This document shows positions 53,201 to 57,591 of a DNA stretch of 64,000 bases, one piece after another. The position numbers and the translations under genes are program-made. The notes under the pieces were generated by a model. It worked only from the letters and a program-made list of their open reading frames with translations. It was not told where the DNA came from and made no database searches. The DNA is taken from contig JAKFWA010000012.1 in assembly GCA_021732995.1 (NCBI GenBank), positions 1 to 64,000 on the forward strand, in the 5' to 3' direction. Each line of letters opens with the position of its first letter. Positions within the stretch are counted from its first letter, which is position 1. Source of the stretch: Planctomycetaceae bacterium (GTDB taxonomy: Bacteria; Planctomycetota; Planctomycetia; Planctomycetales; Planctomycetaceae).

Positions 53201-56200
53201 TGATGGCCGTTGGGACCGCAGTGGGCGGCAGGTCCACCTTGATCGGAGGGAGGAATGTCCCCAGTCCGGTGTTGATGAAGATGTCGACGTTGTGAAATGC
53301 ACCGGCGACGGCGATGTCGGGCTTGTTGTCGCCGTTGAAGTCGGCAGTCGCGACAGCCGCGGGACTGCCGCCCGTCGTCAGCGGTGTGGGCTTCGCAAAG
53401 TTCAGCGCCAGCGGCGACGTCTGCTCGTAACCGTCGAGTTGCTCTTCGAGGACGTCGTAAGTCCCCGGCAATAGCTGCGTGAACACGTAGCTGCCGTCTT
53501 CTGCCGTCTTACGGAAGGGCTCGGTCGTTTCTCTCAAGCCGTTATGATTCAGGTCCAGGAAAATGATGAAGTCTTTGAGCCCCTGCTCGCCCTGGTCCTG
53601 CACGCCGTTGGCGTTGAGGTCATGAAACTTGATGCCCGAGATCGAGGCAAAGACCTGCTCGACGGCTCCGATATCAACGTGATTGTCGCCGCTCGTCAGC
53701 CGTATGAAGCCGCGTTGATCCGTGATCGGAGCACCAATGTTTATACCCGCGTTGATGGCCTGACTGCCGCGCAGCAGATCGTGCGTGAACGTCGGCCCGC
53801 CGTTGTCTTGCAACGGTCCCAGCAACGGATCGAACGGTTGCTCGGTCGTCCCGACCTTGTTGCCGGAAACGTCTCGTGTGAAGCCTGTCGAACCGTTCGA
53901 CTTTCCTATCAAATTGTTGCCCGCGGAGACGAACGTGCCCGCGAGGTCAGGACCGGTCGCCGCGGTGTTGGTGGCGATCAACGAATTTTTCGCGGTCGTC
54001 GTCGCGCCGGTATCACTGAAGACGCCGCCGCCTGTTGTCGCGGTATTCGCGGCGATCGTCACGTTGAGCAGGGTGAGGTCCCCACCGTCGAAGATCGCTC
54101 CGCCGCGTCCGGCTTGATTTCCCGACAGCGTGCTGTTGGAAACGACCGCCGTTGAGCCCACAGCATTGGCGAACGCCCCGCCGTCTCCATTTGTCACGTT
54201 GCCATTGATCGTCACGTTCATGAGCGTTAACGAGCCGGCATTCCAAATACCCCCGCCGTGCTGGCCAGCGGGAGTCAGGCCGCCGGTGATCGTCAGGTTC
54301 TTCAAGGTCAGAGAGGCACCCGGCCGCACGTCGAACACTCGATCCAGCTGGGATGCGTCAATGATCGTGCGACCGTCGGAAGCGCCCACGATCGTCAGCG
54401 CACCACCGGACGCAATGATGTCCAGATCGCCCTGCGACGACGAGTCCTCGCCCGTGCCGGTCAATGTCAGGCGGTACTCGCCCGCCGGGACAACGATTGT
54501 GTTCTCACCCGCCTGTGCGTTGGCTTCCATGATCGCTGCACGCAGCGTCTTGCGTCCCTGACTGTCAGCCACTCCGTCAAATCCTGAGCCGGGATTTCCG
54601 GGATTGGCATCGACCGCATCCACCGTGCTATTCACCGCCAACTGACCGATGTTCGACACTCTCACTCGGAACGATCCCAGCGTTCGTGCTAGAGCGAAGT
54701 TGCCGCTCTTGTCGCGTACTTGATCCCCTCGCAGCGAGACGACGTAGGTGCCGTTATCGGCAGCGTCCCAGGCTCCATCAGGTGCGTTAATGAAGTAAGA
54801 GACCGGCTTCGAAACCAGGCTCGTCTGGTTCGGCGCTTGAAACTTCGCCACAGAAAACGTGTCATTGGTTTCCAGCCGCGTGACCAGGACGTCATCAGCG
54901 CTGAAACTTGCCGGTTCCAGTTCGACGTTGTCGGTGTAATCCACGTCAAGCTGGTGAATTTGTGTGCCGGCACCAAAGGTATCCGTGATGTCGAAGGTCC
55001 TCAGCGAGGCGCGAGGCCGAATGGTGTCTGCTTTGACGGCGTTGAAAGCGTTCAGCCGACCCCCAGTGCTCAGTCGATTGGTCAGTCCTGATCGTGCATG
55101 CGTCACAGGATTTTCTTTATCGACGCTGCTCAACAGAGCCGCCTTGATCTCGGAGAAGTCGGCTTCCGGCGACAGCGCCGCGATCAGCGCTGCGACGCCG
55201 CTGACGTGCGGGGCCGCCATGCTCGTCCCGTCCAACGGTCCATATTGACCTTCCAGAACCGTGCTGATGATGCCCAGCCCCGGAGCGGCCAAGTCCACTG
55301 ACCGGGCTCCGTAGTTGCTGAATTCAATAAAGTCGTCGCGTGCATCCACTGCGGCGACGGAGACGATGTTGGTCAGCTCATAACTGGCGGGGTAAAAGGG
55401 CTGCAGGTCGTTGTCGTTGCCGCGTCCCAGTGCATTTCCGTTGCCCGCAGCGGCGACAAACAGAATATCGACCGCACCCTCCGCTGCGATGGCTTCGCGC
55501 AACACCGGACTGGCGTTCGACGATCCACCCCAACTGTTGTTGGTGACGCGGATGTTCGCTCCCAGTTTGCCGTCATTGGTCGAGTCGGCATCGGTCAGCG
55601 TCTTCAGATACTTGTCCTTCATCATCCTCGCGTAATTAATCGCCAGGATGGCTTTGGATGTCGCTCCTTGATTGTTCTCATCCAGGAACCGCAACGGCAG
55701 CAGCGACACCGCCCAACTCACGCCTGTCACACCGATATTGTTGTTGCCAACCGCCCCGATCGTCCCCGCGACGTGTGTGCCATGACGATGCAAGCTGTCG
55801 CTGCCGCCGTTGTTCACGTCGATGCCGGGGTTGTTGTCACCTTTCTGGTTCTCGACAACGACACCGTTGGCATCGAACTGGGCGTTCGAAAAGTCCCAGC
55901 CGATCAGGTCATCAACAAAGCCGTTGCTGTCGTTGTCTTGCCCATTCGCCCAATCTGGATCAGCTAGCAGATCCGCCCCGTCGATCAAGCTCACTGCGTT
56001 TTCGCTGCTGACTTGCCGCGCCGTCTCGTTCCGCGAGTCATTGAGATCCACAAACGTGATGAGCCCGTCACCGTCGGTATCCACGAGGGCCGCACGGATC
56101 GCAGCAGGGATTTCACCCTGGTTGAGAAACACGTTGTGAATGAGATCCGGATGCGTGTAGTCCATCCCCGAATCGATCACTCCGACGACGACCTTCCGGC

Positions 56201-56840
56201 TGCCGACTTGAGCCGTCCCAGCCTGCTTCGAATCGACAAAACTCCAGGCTTCAGGAGCATCGATATCCGAGCCGCTGAAACCGTCAGTTTGGCTATCGTC
56301 GGCCAGTCCCACCAACTTATTGAAATTCGTGTCTGTAGGAATCAACCGCTCGATCGACTGAGGTCCTATAACGTAAGTGTCGGGTTCGAACATCGAGACC
56401 AACGGATGACTCCGCAGGGCCGCCGCCGCCCGATCTCGTGTGCTCAGGCTGGCTTGCACAAGAATCTGTCCCGGCAGCCCGAGTCCGCGCAGCACGGTGA
56501 AGTCGGCCCCATAACCATCAAGGACTGCATCCGCCGCGCTTGGAGAACCGATTGTCTTCAAGCTCTCTGGCGAGAGTTGAACGATCCAGGTTCCGACAAT
56601 GGCATCGCCCGAAACGGCTCGAAATCCGCCATTGGCGCCCGAAACGGTTCCCGCGGAGTTGGCAGGGTCAGCGGCATGCACCGGCGCAAACCAGTCCGCA
56701 GTCGGCACCAGTCCCGCCTGAACGGTCAACAAGCAGCGTTGTTCCAAGCCTTCCACTCGGCGTTGCATACGCCGTACTTGCCGCGGCGGAGCCTGTATCG
56801 TCTTTCGCGCCCAGCTTGATAACCAGCTATTCAACTTCAT
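32823..56840 (-). CDS. Giant (about 8,005-residue) surface protein: subtilase, GEVED/FG-GAP, cadherin-like and RTX repeats
   Basis: One uninterrupted 24-kb frame. The N-terminus is basic and carries RRVEGLEQRCLLTVQAG, the LEPR-XLL-type signature of exported planctomycete proteins; no classical Sec signal is obvious. Approximate order: subtilisin-type S8 protease with D223 (VIDSGMDYTH), H356 (HGTHVAG) and S540 (GTSMAAPH); beta-helix 760-1060; SdrD-B-like 1063-1140; six VCBS/FG-GAP repeats to 1447; five GEVED plus six-FG-GAP modules 1463-4430; cadherin-like 4432-4640; four Calx-beta-like repeats 4633-5097; second beta-helix 5097-5597; cadherin-like and cohesin-like 5600-5990; two SdrD-B-like 6075-6307; VCBS/FG-GAP to 6670; cadherin-like repeats 6687-7180; RTX repeats to the end. 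ATG 56840 is preferred over the in-frame start at 56927. A calcium-dependent adhesin or S-layer-like role is inference. Confidence 0.93.
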   Translation of the reverse strand: MKLNSWLSSWARKTIQAPPRQVRRMQRRVEGLEQRCLLTVQAGLVPTADWFAPVHAADPANSAGTVSGANGGFRAVSGDAIVGTWIVQLSPESLKTIGSPSAADAVLDGYGADFTVLRGLGLPGQILVQASLSTRDRAAAALRSHPLVSMFEPDTYVIGPQSIERLIPTDTNFNKLVGLADDSQTDGFSGSDIDAPEAWSFVDSKQAGTAQVGSRKVVVGVIDSGMDYTHPDLIHNVFLNQGEIPAAIRAALVDTDGDGLITFVDLNDSRNETARQVSSENAVSLIDGADLLADPDWANGQDNDSNGFVDDLIGWDFSNAQFDANGVVVENQKGDNNPGIDVNNGGSDSLHRHGTHVAGTIGAVGNNNIGVTGVSWAVSLLPLRFLDENNQGATSKAILAINYARMMKDKYLKTLTDADSTNDGKLGANIRVTNNSWGGSSNASPVLREAIAAEGAVDILFVAAAGNGNALGRGNDNDLQPFYPASYELTNIVSVAAVDARDDFIEFSNYGARSVDLAAPGLGIISTVLEGQYGPLDGTSMAAPHVSGVAALIAALSPEADFSEIKAALLSSVDKENPVTHARSGLTNRLSTGGRLNAFNAVKADTIRPRASLRTFDITDTFGAGTQIHQLDVDYTDNVELEPASFSADDVLVTRLETNDTFSVAKFQAPNQTSLVSKPVSYFINAPDGAWDAADNGTYVVSLRGDQVRDKSGNFALARTLGSFRVRVSNIGQLAVNSTVDAVDANPGNPGSGFDGVADSQGRKTLRAAIMEANAQAGENTIVVPAGEYRLTLTGTGEDSSSQGDLDIIASGGALTIVGASDGRTIIDASQLDRVFDVRPGASLTLKNLTITGGLTPAGQHGGGIWNAGSLTLMNVTINGNVTNGDGGAFANAVGSTAVVSNSTLSGNQAGRGGAIFDGGDLTLLNVTIAANTATTGGGVFSDTGATTTAKNSLIATNTAATGPDLAGTFVSAGNNLIGKSNGSTGFTRDVSGNKVGTTEQPFDPLLGPLQDNGGPTFTHDLLRGSQAINAGINIGAPITDQRGFIRLTSGDNHVDIGAVEQVFASISGIKFHDLNANGVQDQGEQGLKDFIIFLDLNHNGLRETTEPFRKTAEDGSYVFTQLLPGTYDVLEEQLDGYEQTSPLALNFAKPTPLTTGGSPAAVATADFNGDNKPDIAVAGAFHNVDIFINTGLGTFLPPIKVDLPPTAVPTAITAADFTGDGRIDLVVASDITNTVTLLRNQGGNNFVLGTPQSVGAKPTSLTAGRLNADSALDLIVTNGDAHNVQVLLNNGSGNFSVSSPLTLSSAPSASALADFDQDNDLDLVVAISAPNSLTFYENSGSGTFTAGATINSGGLSPSALTSADFNADGFVDLAVANKESKSGSSVAVFLNRGDATFPDDEAFLSPVTFAGEMTPVALNAADVDGDGALDLVVLNQSTKKLSILLNTRETSAGTTSGQSNDSDFGDAPDTSAGTGVGNYQTLLANGGASHVISTTQTTLFLGARVDGESDATQNARAIGDDITTLPDDEDGLIEPAQDLLLTVGSVPVVRVRATNTTGSAAMLYGWIDFNRDGVFDNATERTSVSVPTATSGGRFNLTFLTIPNGTAAGTTYARFRLSSDAAAANATGAAAGGEVEDHVATIIRRSDGTVNNTKSKKIANNAEGGPELGTSDIFGSSIASVGDLNGDGVTDVVVGAHLDDLPGTDRGAIYVQFMNANGTVQSKMPIISGSGPTLTDGDAFGRAVASLGDLNGDGVTDIAVGATGEGADVGAVYVLFMNANGTVQSHRKITNGDIGGETLVAGDMFGRSLASVGDWDGDGISELVVGAAEHTTNGVTRGGAVFVLFMNANGSVKSGSKIATGTPGGPTLGTGDLFGVSVASLGDMNGDGVTDLAVGAYRDDINGTDRGAVYVLFMNANGTVQSHARIASGSPVGLLLENADVFGATLASLGDLDGDGVTDLAVGAYQDDSGGANRGAIHILLLNANGSVKSTAKLASGTNGGPALANSDKFGVGLASLGDIDGDGLTDLAVGVLDAAGGADRGAVHVLFLNPSTDFGDAPDTSSGTGTGNYQTLLANNGPSHEIALTRSTLFLGARVDGEANATQNARANGDDSTTSDDDDGVIEPAQELLVTVGSTPVVRVRATNTTGSAATLYGWIDFNRDGVFDNVTEWTSVTVPNSTNNGTFRLTFPTIPGGTTAGTTYARFRLSSDVAAANSTGAAVGGEVEDYVATISYRSDSTVNSAKTVKFASGTTNLPTLGDDARFGIRMANLGDLNGDGTTDLAVVVPNDDTGGTDAGALYVLFMNSNGSIKESKILASGVGGGLAGVSLRGSVANLGDVNGDGVIDLAVGATGDSQGGSATGAVYVLFMTSSGTVASSKKIYSGNGGPTLAVDDFFGASVTSLGDLDGDSVPDMAVGALFGDSQSVTDTGAVYVLFMNSDGTVKSSQTKKISGGNGGLPTGALGTAGALAANDAFGAHVASLGDLNGDGVTDLMVGANSRDTGGNGFGSAFVLFLNSNGTVQSYREIAHNLNGGPTLPGAGVFGTSLANLSDLDGDGLPEIAVGGEEDNTGGQERGAVWVLSMKSDGTVKGFTKLADNTNGGPTLGNTGRFGRSMTSLGDLDGDGLTELAVGAVYDDTGGGNNKGALYLMSFNPATDFGDAPDTTSGTGTGNYQTLVANGGPSHDIGLTKFTLYLGGRVDGESNAAANTRANGDDSTTSDDEDGVNEPDHDLVLTVGTAPKVRVRATNTTGSTATLYGWIDINRDGVFDNSTEQTSVTVPNATSNGAFTLTFPTIPLGTAAGSTYARFRLSTDVAAANSTGAATGGEVEDYAATMQYSTDGTSAGSKNRRIGHVPDGNGGPMLDDGDLYGFAVAGIGDLNQDGVPDLAASLLRDDTNGTNRGAVHIQFMNSNGTVKSSQIIADNTNSKLSFFNNNYFGSSIASLGDLDGDGVGDIVVGVHVENALYVLLMNSNGSVKSHLKLAPGSNGLPSIGADAGFGRSIAAIGDRDGDGITDLAVGSIDDTYGLNRGAVYLLSMNSNGTVKSSLKLGSGTNGMPSFANGDYMGRAVASLGDVDGDGIGDLAIGGYGDYASGANEGVVYVLLLNANGTVKSHTKVRNGAGGMTGLGSDDRFGMAIAGLGDVNGDGIPDMVVSARNDDTGGSNTGAAYVLTLNANGTVKTSVKLAQGINGVSSLGTGGNFGSALSPLGDLDGDGLPELAVGARDDSTIGTQRGAVHVLFLNAGMDFGDAPDTTAATGTGDYQTTVANNGPSHATFTTRTTLFLGSGVDGEVAANANVRAAGDDLVSSVTTDDENGVIEPREDLVLTVGSAPVVRVRATNTTGSAATLYGWIDFNRDGVFDNSTERTSINVPNSTNNGIFTLAFPTIPIGTAAGATYARFRLSTDIAAANSTGAASGGEVEDYSAALVQRSDGTVDRTASIKIAHGINGGPILANDDNFGMSITSLGDFDGDGVPDLAVGAPGDSTGRTSNGAVFVQFMNANGTIKNQLKISNSTNGGPVLDDNARFGRSVASLGDLDGDGITDILVGSYGDDTGGDDRGAIYVLLLSANGSVKSSVKIANGLNGFGTLANSDVFGTSVASLGDLDGDGTTDVAVSAYGDDTGGSSRGAVYVLFLNSNGTVKGSQKIASGSGGGLSLLDNDRFGGSVTSLGDLDGDGVTELAVGARGDDSGGAYRGAVHVLMLNSNGTVRSTLKLSNGSNGTPTLANFDQFGSSLASAGDLNGDGVTDLIVGAIGDSTSGTSSGAAYVLLLNSNATVKRSVKVANGSGGGPTLALDDRFGFAVASLGDLNGDGLPDLAVGAITDDTVGSNRGAVYVLHLNPATDFGDAPDSSTGTGLGNYQTLLDNGGPSHDIAATLTTLFLGARVDGEANATQNARANGDDSTTLADDEDGLIEPAQDLLLTVGSAPAVRVRATNKTGFATTLYGWIDLNRDGVFDNATERTSVTVPNSTNNGTFTLTFPTIPTTTGAGATYARFRLSSDIAAANATGSATGGEVEDYAATIALRSDGTADHTVKIASSTNGGPALANSDRFGSSVASLGDFDGDGVNDLAVGARGENSGRGAVYVQFMNANGTVKSNVKIANGTTGLPTLAVTDYFGTSVASLGDLDGDGVTDLAVGAHSDDTGGGTNADRGAVYVLLLNANGTLKSSLKIASGTNGGPTLTDADRLGWAITSLGDLDGDGVTDLAVGAFGDDTGGNYRGAVHVLLLNSNGTVRSSLKIANNTNGGPVLTNGDYFGRSVASLGDLDGDGVTDLAVGSMHDDTGGYNRGAAYVLLLNANGTVKSNQKITSSASGPLLTDSDFFGTSVASLGDLDGDGVTDIAVGAVGENSGGADRGAVHVVLLNANGTAKGAVKLASSTNGVPSLANGDYFGWLVTSVGDIDGDGVIELAVGAVADDTNGTDRGALHILFLKRLNEAPTFTSQSTLNVIENTTAVVTLTATDINLDSVSFSVVGGADAARFQISSGNLQFKAAPNFESPTDSNSDNIYQVQVQASDGRGGTTTQTISVTVTDTNEFDPVLSNTSLNVAENATDGTLVGTVTATDTDTPNALTYAIIAGNSLGIFAINPVTGAISVSNRTNLNGSLGSVPLTVQVTDGGPGASRTTTATITINIAGFRVVQPDGSTVVNESGTTDTITVVLTSQPAANVVFSVTSNNTLESTVAPPTLTFTSANWNVAQTITVTGANDVQVDGARDSIITVSVVDASSDNAFDSLADQTVTVSTIDNDAAGFTVTQSGGETSVTEAGTTDTFLVVLDQQPTSNVVFSVSASDASEATVSASILTFTPANWNVPQTVTVTGVDDDVVDGLQNSTITVSVVDGSSDNSFDPLADQIVAVSTTNDDFAGFTIAESGAGTSVSETGLTDTFTVVLNAQPDSNVVLSVTSSDTGEATVSVTTLTFTTANWNVAQTVTVTGIDDTFVDGLQNSSIILNVVDESSDNNFDPIADQTVIVSTADNELAGFTIAVSSGSALFVSESGTTDTFTVVLNGQPVSDVVLSVTSGDTDEAAVSAATLTFTSANWNIAQTVTVTGVSDGIIDGTQNSLITVSVVDASSANTFDPLADQTVPVSTADHVVLTVNSPLDKPDLTVGDGAVNTGVSNEVTLRAAIMELNVAPAGTREIVIPAGTYTLTRAGRSEELAVTGDLDVTSGSLVIRGAGAGQTILDAGTLDRVFDVRNSSVTLSLIGLTLRNGDLEALQDGGAIDNRGALTITDSEFSANRARTGGAIFLRNTGGATISQTTFANNLSIGPSGLGGAIATSISTGTPLVIPIGITSSAFVNNRAVSGGGAIYTASGATIIGSLFSGNQVIAAANGEARGGAVFNDDGTALAIIDSSFTQNVAQTSGTSGQANGGAVSADDGSLVVINGSSFDHNQAIGTGGTLNRIGGALSLRGNADVFNSTFSGNSVDTDGGGISHQTGTLQLNNVTVAENHAARSGGGISVVSGTARLRNSLIATNTAMTSNRDVNGAFVSDGHNLIGLVGSASGLTHGENGNLVGTSAAIDPLLGPLANNGGPTVGPSTGNGGSPLTHSLRVTQDGETLIYSKAIDAGDPVFTLPVDQRGFERVLDGNDAGGAVADIGAFELPLNRRPTIAVLPLQVNENSAVGTMVGPTGVFDPDNNLANVTLSGIDSAFFTLDSFGGMLLTKASLDFETKSSYSVTLKATDTAGLHRSADFTITVTDLNEAPFVVGSGLDDRVRRDGDAAESVDLRPLFRDVDAGATLTYEVSNSNPALVSAQVVGINSLSLTYLPYFANQDRTPSKLTVRAIDQGSLVGEDTFEVSVGPQGTLEYALVVTRSVTAQPSLVTLPTSVTSVGPDEDFFVEVWVRDLLDSGRSDYPSSLAVGNATRGILAAGIDLLFDAKLSTTDTASVDASGIFSSAEAENVDVVAGRVNNLQGVSAGTNVETATQFGRLGAVKFRATGDETGLQSFKLVLNGDEPATRRSAIGLGNGIIHPSQIILGKSITVGVDPDGGEGATRLFETTPRIISLPTDSDGPSGLALADFDGNGGIDFVTANRDSNTASVLLNAPGRGHTVTLGAGDAKADIHFGNRALPGEIRGVVFLDTNNNGTQDLTESGLGGWEVYLDLNGNGVFDLDSNGELPGVEPEPKRVTRAVDANNPNDVVGEYVFTNLLSARSYRVGTVLKSGFVRGTPDPTINDGLHVIELQAGQTKTEVNFGVTLDVGGVSGSTGIQGYVFRDADGDEIRDPLEGLAGVKVYLDINDDGDFDIATEPTTTTMSDVEDSENIDEAGFYNFPNKSPGKYRVRVDASGTPGMRQTFPLRNSFTTTRQRVGGDPQGVASGNFDGVGSIDLAVTNQSSSNISLLVGTGTGFTQKDSIGLQLSDNKAFGAFAIVSGKFNNDNLDDLAVVNTYSRNVSVLLNNPNNPGDFAAAVNYPVGTTPRSIIAVDIDGDTHLDLVTANEGDSNISVLKGKGDGTFDELPVNFALGTKPYGLTSANLTGDAKPELIVTLQDDKQVIILNNVAGTFTQGQRLTVGRVPLAVTAADLNGDSQPDLAVSNFLDDTLSVFLNPGSGIFNASQATQTLKADAGPAAIVAVDLDGDRQVDLAVTNNRVFDNKGPDSIHVFKNVGKGQFEPTENAGVAVLDGLGAARFSIVKADVNDDLIPDLVVTDKSADRISIITNTRVAAAQTVQLTAAKNVTEGTNFIFELMNVNSFDPTVSGGPFSIAENSKNGTTVGSVTGADADTANGGLSYSITSGNSLGIFEINSSTGAITVVNQTSLDRETVTSVTLVVEVSDNGPGAARTGSANITINVENVNETPTITGGAGSISVVENNKAVTTIMASDIDTNTTLSYSLSGTDAAKFSIGSNGAISFKAAPNFEVDATSYSFNVIVSDGSLSDTKAVNVSITNANEAPVITGGTGSISVVENNKAVTTIVASDVDASTTLSYSLSGTDSGKFSISSGGVVTFKAAPNFEVDATSYSFNVIVSDGTLSDTKAVNVSITNANEAPAITGGAGSINVPENTTAVTTIVASDVDAKTTLSYSLSGTDAAKFNVSSNGAVSFKAAPNFEVDATSYSFNVIVSDGSLSDTKAVNVSITNANEAPVITGGAGSLNVVENTTAVTTIAASDVDAKTTLSYSLSGTDAAKFNIGSNGAVSFKVAPVFGVDPTNYSFQATVSDGALSDTETVNVTVVDDGIADVIINVSTNQKVLVQAASGKLQVLINDMAISAYANISAAAVRSLTINGGPGDNLIDLRNVTSTAFSRVGGVSVVVAGAAGKDIVFGSSFADQISGGDGDDSLDGGAGNDSLDGGLNNDTLTGGVGVDALVGGNGTDSLVETVSGDLVLNATTLVITISGATTTDTHSGIERGMFTGTDIANRFDASAAAIPVTLSGVGGSDTLLGGSLDDALDGGLGDDSIHGGAGNDTLSGSTGNDSVDGGVGISDLLSEFSVGNLTLTTKLTSVVGGVTENDTLLNLERAIFSGGGQANKFDAAAAGIPVTLQGGSGNDTLIGGTQADSIDGQAGDDTLTGNSGNDMLIGGLGNDAFRDVAYTDVVSGQTRTITLTDTSLIVKQGTTTLSTDSLSGFELADLTGGLMRDVISATTFTNTGVTTISGGGGNDVISGTEGADLIFTLAGADSINGNGGADAILSGNGNDTINGGEGADNLNGQSGNDSLVGENGNDVLVGGAGIDIMSGGLGNDFLSGQTEASSLTGGDGNDTLQGNTDKDTLNGDVGDDRLYGLQGDDVINGGDGADSLLGATGNDSLSGGAGPDTLQGDLGNDTLDGGADSDRVNEVLDTNLTIVGLTISTTTLGKDSVTAVERIQVSGGASANFFDARLASVPVFLAGAGGSDTLLGGSKADGITGGDGDDVISGGAGADIIDGGDGTDYWLESQDANFTVNAVTVASSVTGTETAVGVERIVLIGGNGANKLDASLATVPVVLLGGKGNDTLLGGSQADTLSGGNRNDSTVAGSDGVDSLDGGNGADVLENDTADTRVGTGDTLLASVFAQLPNWIDAL
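35296..36435 (-). repeat. Four tandem 285-bp cadherin-like repeats
   Basis: The phrase gcttcgtttgcatt recurs with exact spacing of 285 bp (35581, 35866, 36151 and, diverged, 36436). This encodes a 95-residue repeat with NEAPVITGG, SLSGTDAAKFSI and KAAPNFEVDATSYSF. The copy nearest 35296 is the most diverged. Confidence 0.9.
41560..42945 (-). repeat. Four Calx-beta-like repeats of about 114 residues
   Basis: Each copy starts AGFxV and carries ESGTTDTFTVVL, LTFTSANWNVAQTVTVTG and a DxxxDGxQNSxITVSVVDxSS block. Four copies are adjacent; the phrasing is typical of bacterial surface proteins. Confidence 0.85.
43550..52460 (-). repeat. Five-fold higher-order repeat: GEVED domain plus six FG-GAP repeats
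   Basis: The junction encoding DFGDAPD recurs near 52441, 50668, 48860, 47092 and 45298, spaced 1,768-1,808 bp. Each unit encodes one GEVED domain (NTTGSAATLYGWIDFNRDG through GGEVEDY) and six FG-GAP repeats with the core FGxSVASLGDLDGDGVTDLA, 30 in total. Confidence 0.93.
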
Positions 56841-57109
56841 AAGGGGCCCGCTGTATGAACGACGAGAATCTGAGCTGCATGAAAGACTCACAGACGTAGA
56901 CACACGGTACCGGATACCTACCCTCACTCAAGCTGGACTCTACAAAAAAGGGCCTTGATGGATGCCTGGGACATCTGTATCCACACCTGGAGACTCACTG
57001 CGGCCTGGGATGACTACTCAAATTTGGCAAGTCACCGGCGCTCGAATGGCTGCTAACAACCCCGCGACGCGGTTTTAATTCGCTTCAATGGGGCCGGTGG
57101 TGTTACCAC
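56841..57109. promoter_or_regulatory. Upstream region of the giant gene
   Basis: This 269-bp tract lies between the giant gene start and the integrase remnant. It must contain the leader and promoter of the giant gene on the minus strand. Part of it (57041-57109) is an open frame continuous with the integrase remnant but without integrase similarity. No promoter boxes are assigned. Confidence 0.4.
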
Positions 57110-57502
57110 CTGAGCACGCAATCGTTTGAGAAGATCATTCGCCGTGCTGGCTCCACATCCTGGCCGCGATTGTGGCAGAACCTACGTTCGTCGCGCGAAG
57201 CGGAGCTTTGCGAACGCCATCCGCTGCATGTTGTTTGTCAGTGGATTGGCAACTCCGAGCGGATCGCAGCGAAACACTATCTGCAAGTTCGAGAAGAGGA
57301 GTTCACGAAAGCTGTTACGACCGAAATCGTGATGCCACAGATGATGCTGTTTGGAGCCGCATCAAGCACGCACGATGCCGCAGCCGAAAATGAGCAAATT
57401 TCGCAAATCGTTATGGTGCAAGAAAAAACGGCTGCATGTTTTCGCATGCAGCCGTTCAAGGTGGGCAATGAGGGACTAGAACCCCCGACATCTACTTTGT
57501 AA
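57110..57502 (+). pseudogene. 5'-truncated tyrosine recombinase (phage-type integrase) remnant
   Basis: The frame encodes SFEKIIRRAGSTSWPRLWQN, then LHVVCQWIGNSERIAAKHYL, the C-terminal part of planctomycete tyrosine recombinases. The tyrosine of KHYLQV is the expected nucleophile. The N-terminal domain and the first catalytic arginine are missing. An in-frame TGA lies at 57011-57013, and no ATG or GTG occurs before the homologous part. The frame then runs through a variable tail and ends GLEPPTSTL, where it reads antisense through the tRNA-Val gene. This tail occurs in intact integrases next to tRNAs. It is probably the decayed integrase of an element that used this tRNA as its site. Confidence 0.8.
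57421..57456 (-). terminator. Intrinsic terminator of the tRNA-Val gene
   Basis: A perfect 12-bp stem (AACGGCTGCATG at 57427-57438 with its complement at 57445-57456) around a 6-base loop. On the minus strand it is followed by a T-run. It lies 5 bases beyond the tRNA 3' end. Confidence 0.9.
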
Positions 57503-57535
57503 GAGTAGCGCTCTAACCAACTGAGCTAATTGCCC
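57462..57535 (-). tRNA. tRNA-Val (anticodon UAC)
   Basis: All arms fold by eye. The acceptor is GGGCAAT/ATTGCCC with discriminator A, followed by the D arm GCTC-AGTTGGTTA-GAGC. The anticodon stem is CTACT/AGTAG with loop CTTACAA (anticodon TAC), and the variable loop has 5 bases. The T arm is GGGGG/CCCTC with one G-T pair. The T-loop TTCTAGT has T where a purine is usual at position 57. CCA is not fully encoded. The gene is followed by a strong terminator. Its 3' end faces the integrase remnant, the usual geometry of a tRNA attachment site. Confidence 0.93.
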
Positions 57536-57591
57536 GGCGCTGGAGCAGGGAAGCTCTCAGGCTGTGTGTTCATCGTCGCGTTTCAGAGCGA

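Noticed and set aside
33000-56500. Many plus-strand open frames of 60-285 codons across this region, rich in Ser, Pro and Val or Arg and Asp
   Set aside because: They lie antisense to the giant gene in frames kept open by its repetitive Asp/Gly/Asn codons, and their 'repeats' mirror the repeats of the minus-strand protein. No independent starts or families were recognised.
57340-57502. Protein tail ending GLEPPTSTL as part of a functional gene
   Set aside because: The tail is read antisense through the tRNA-Val gene and the frame lacks a proper start; it is treated as an integrase pseudogene.
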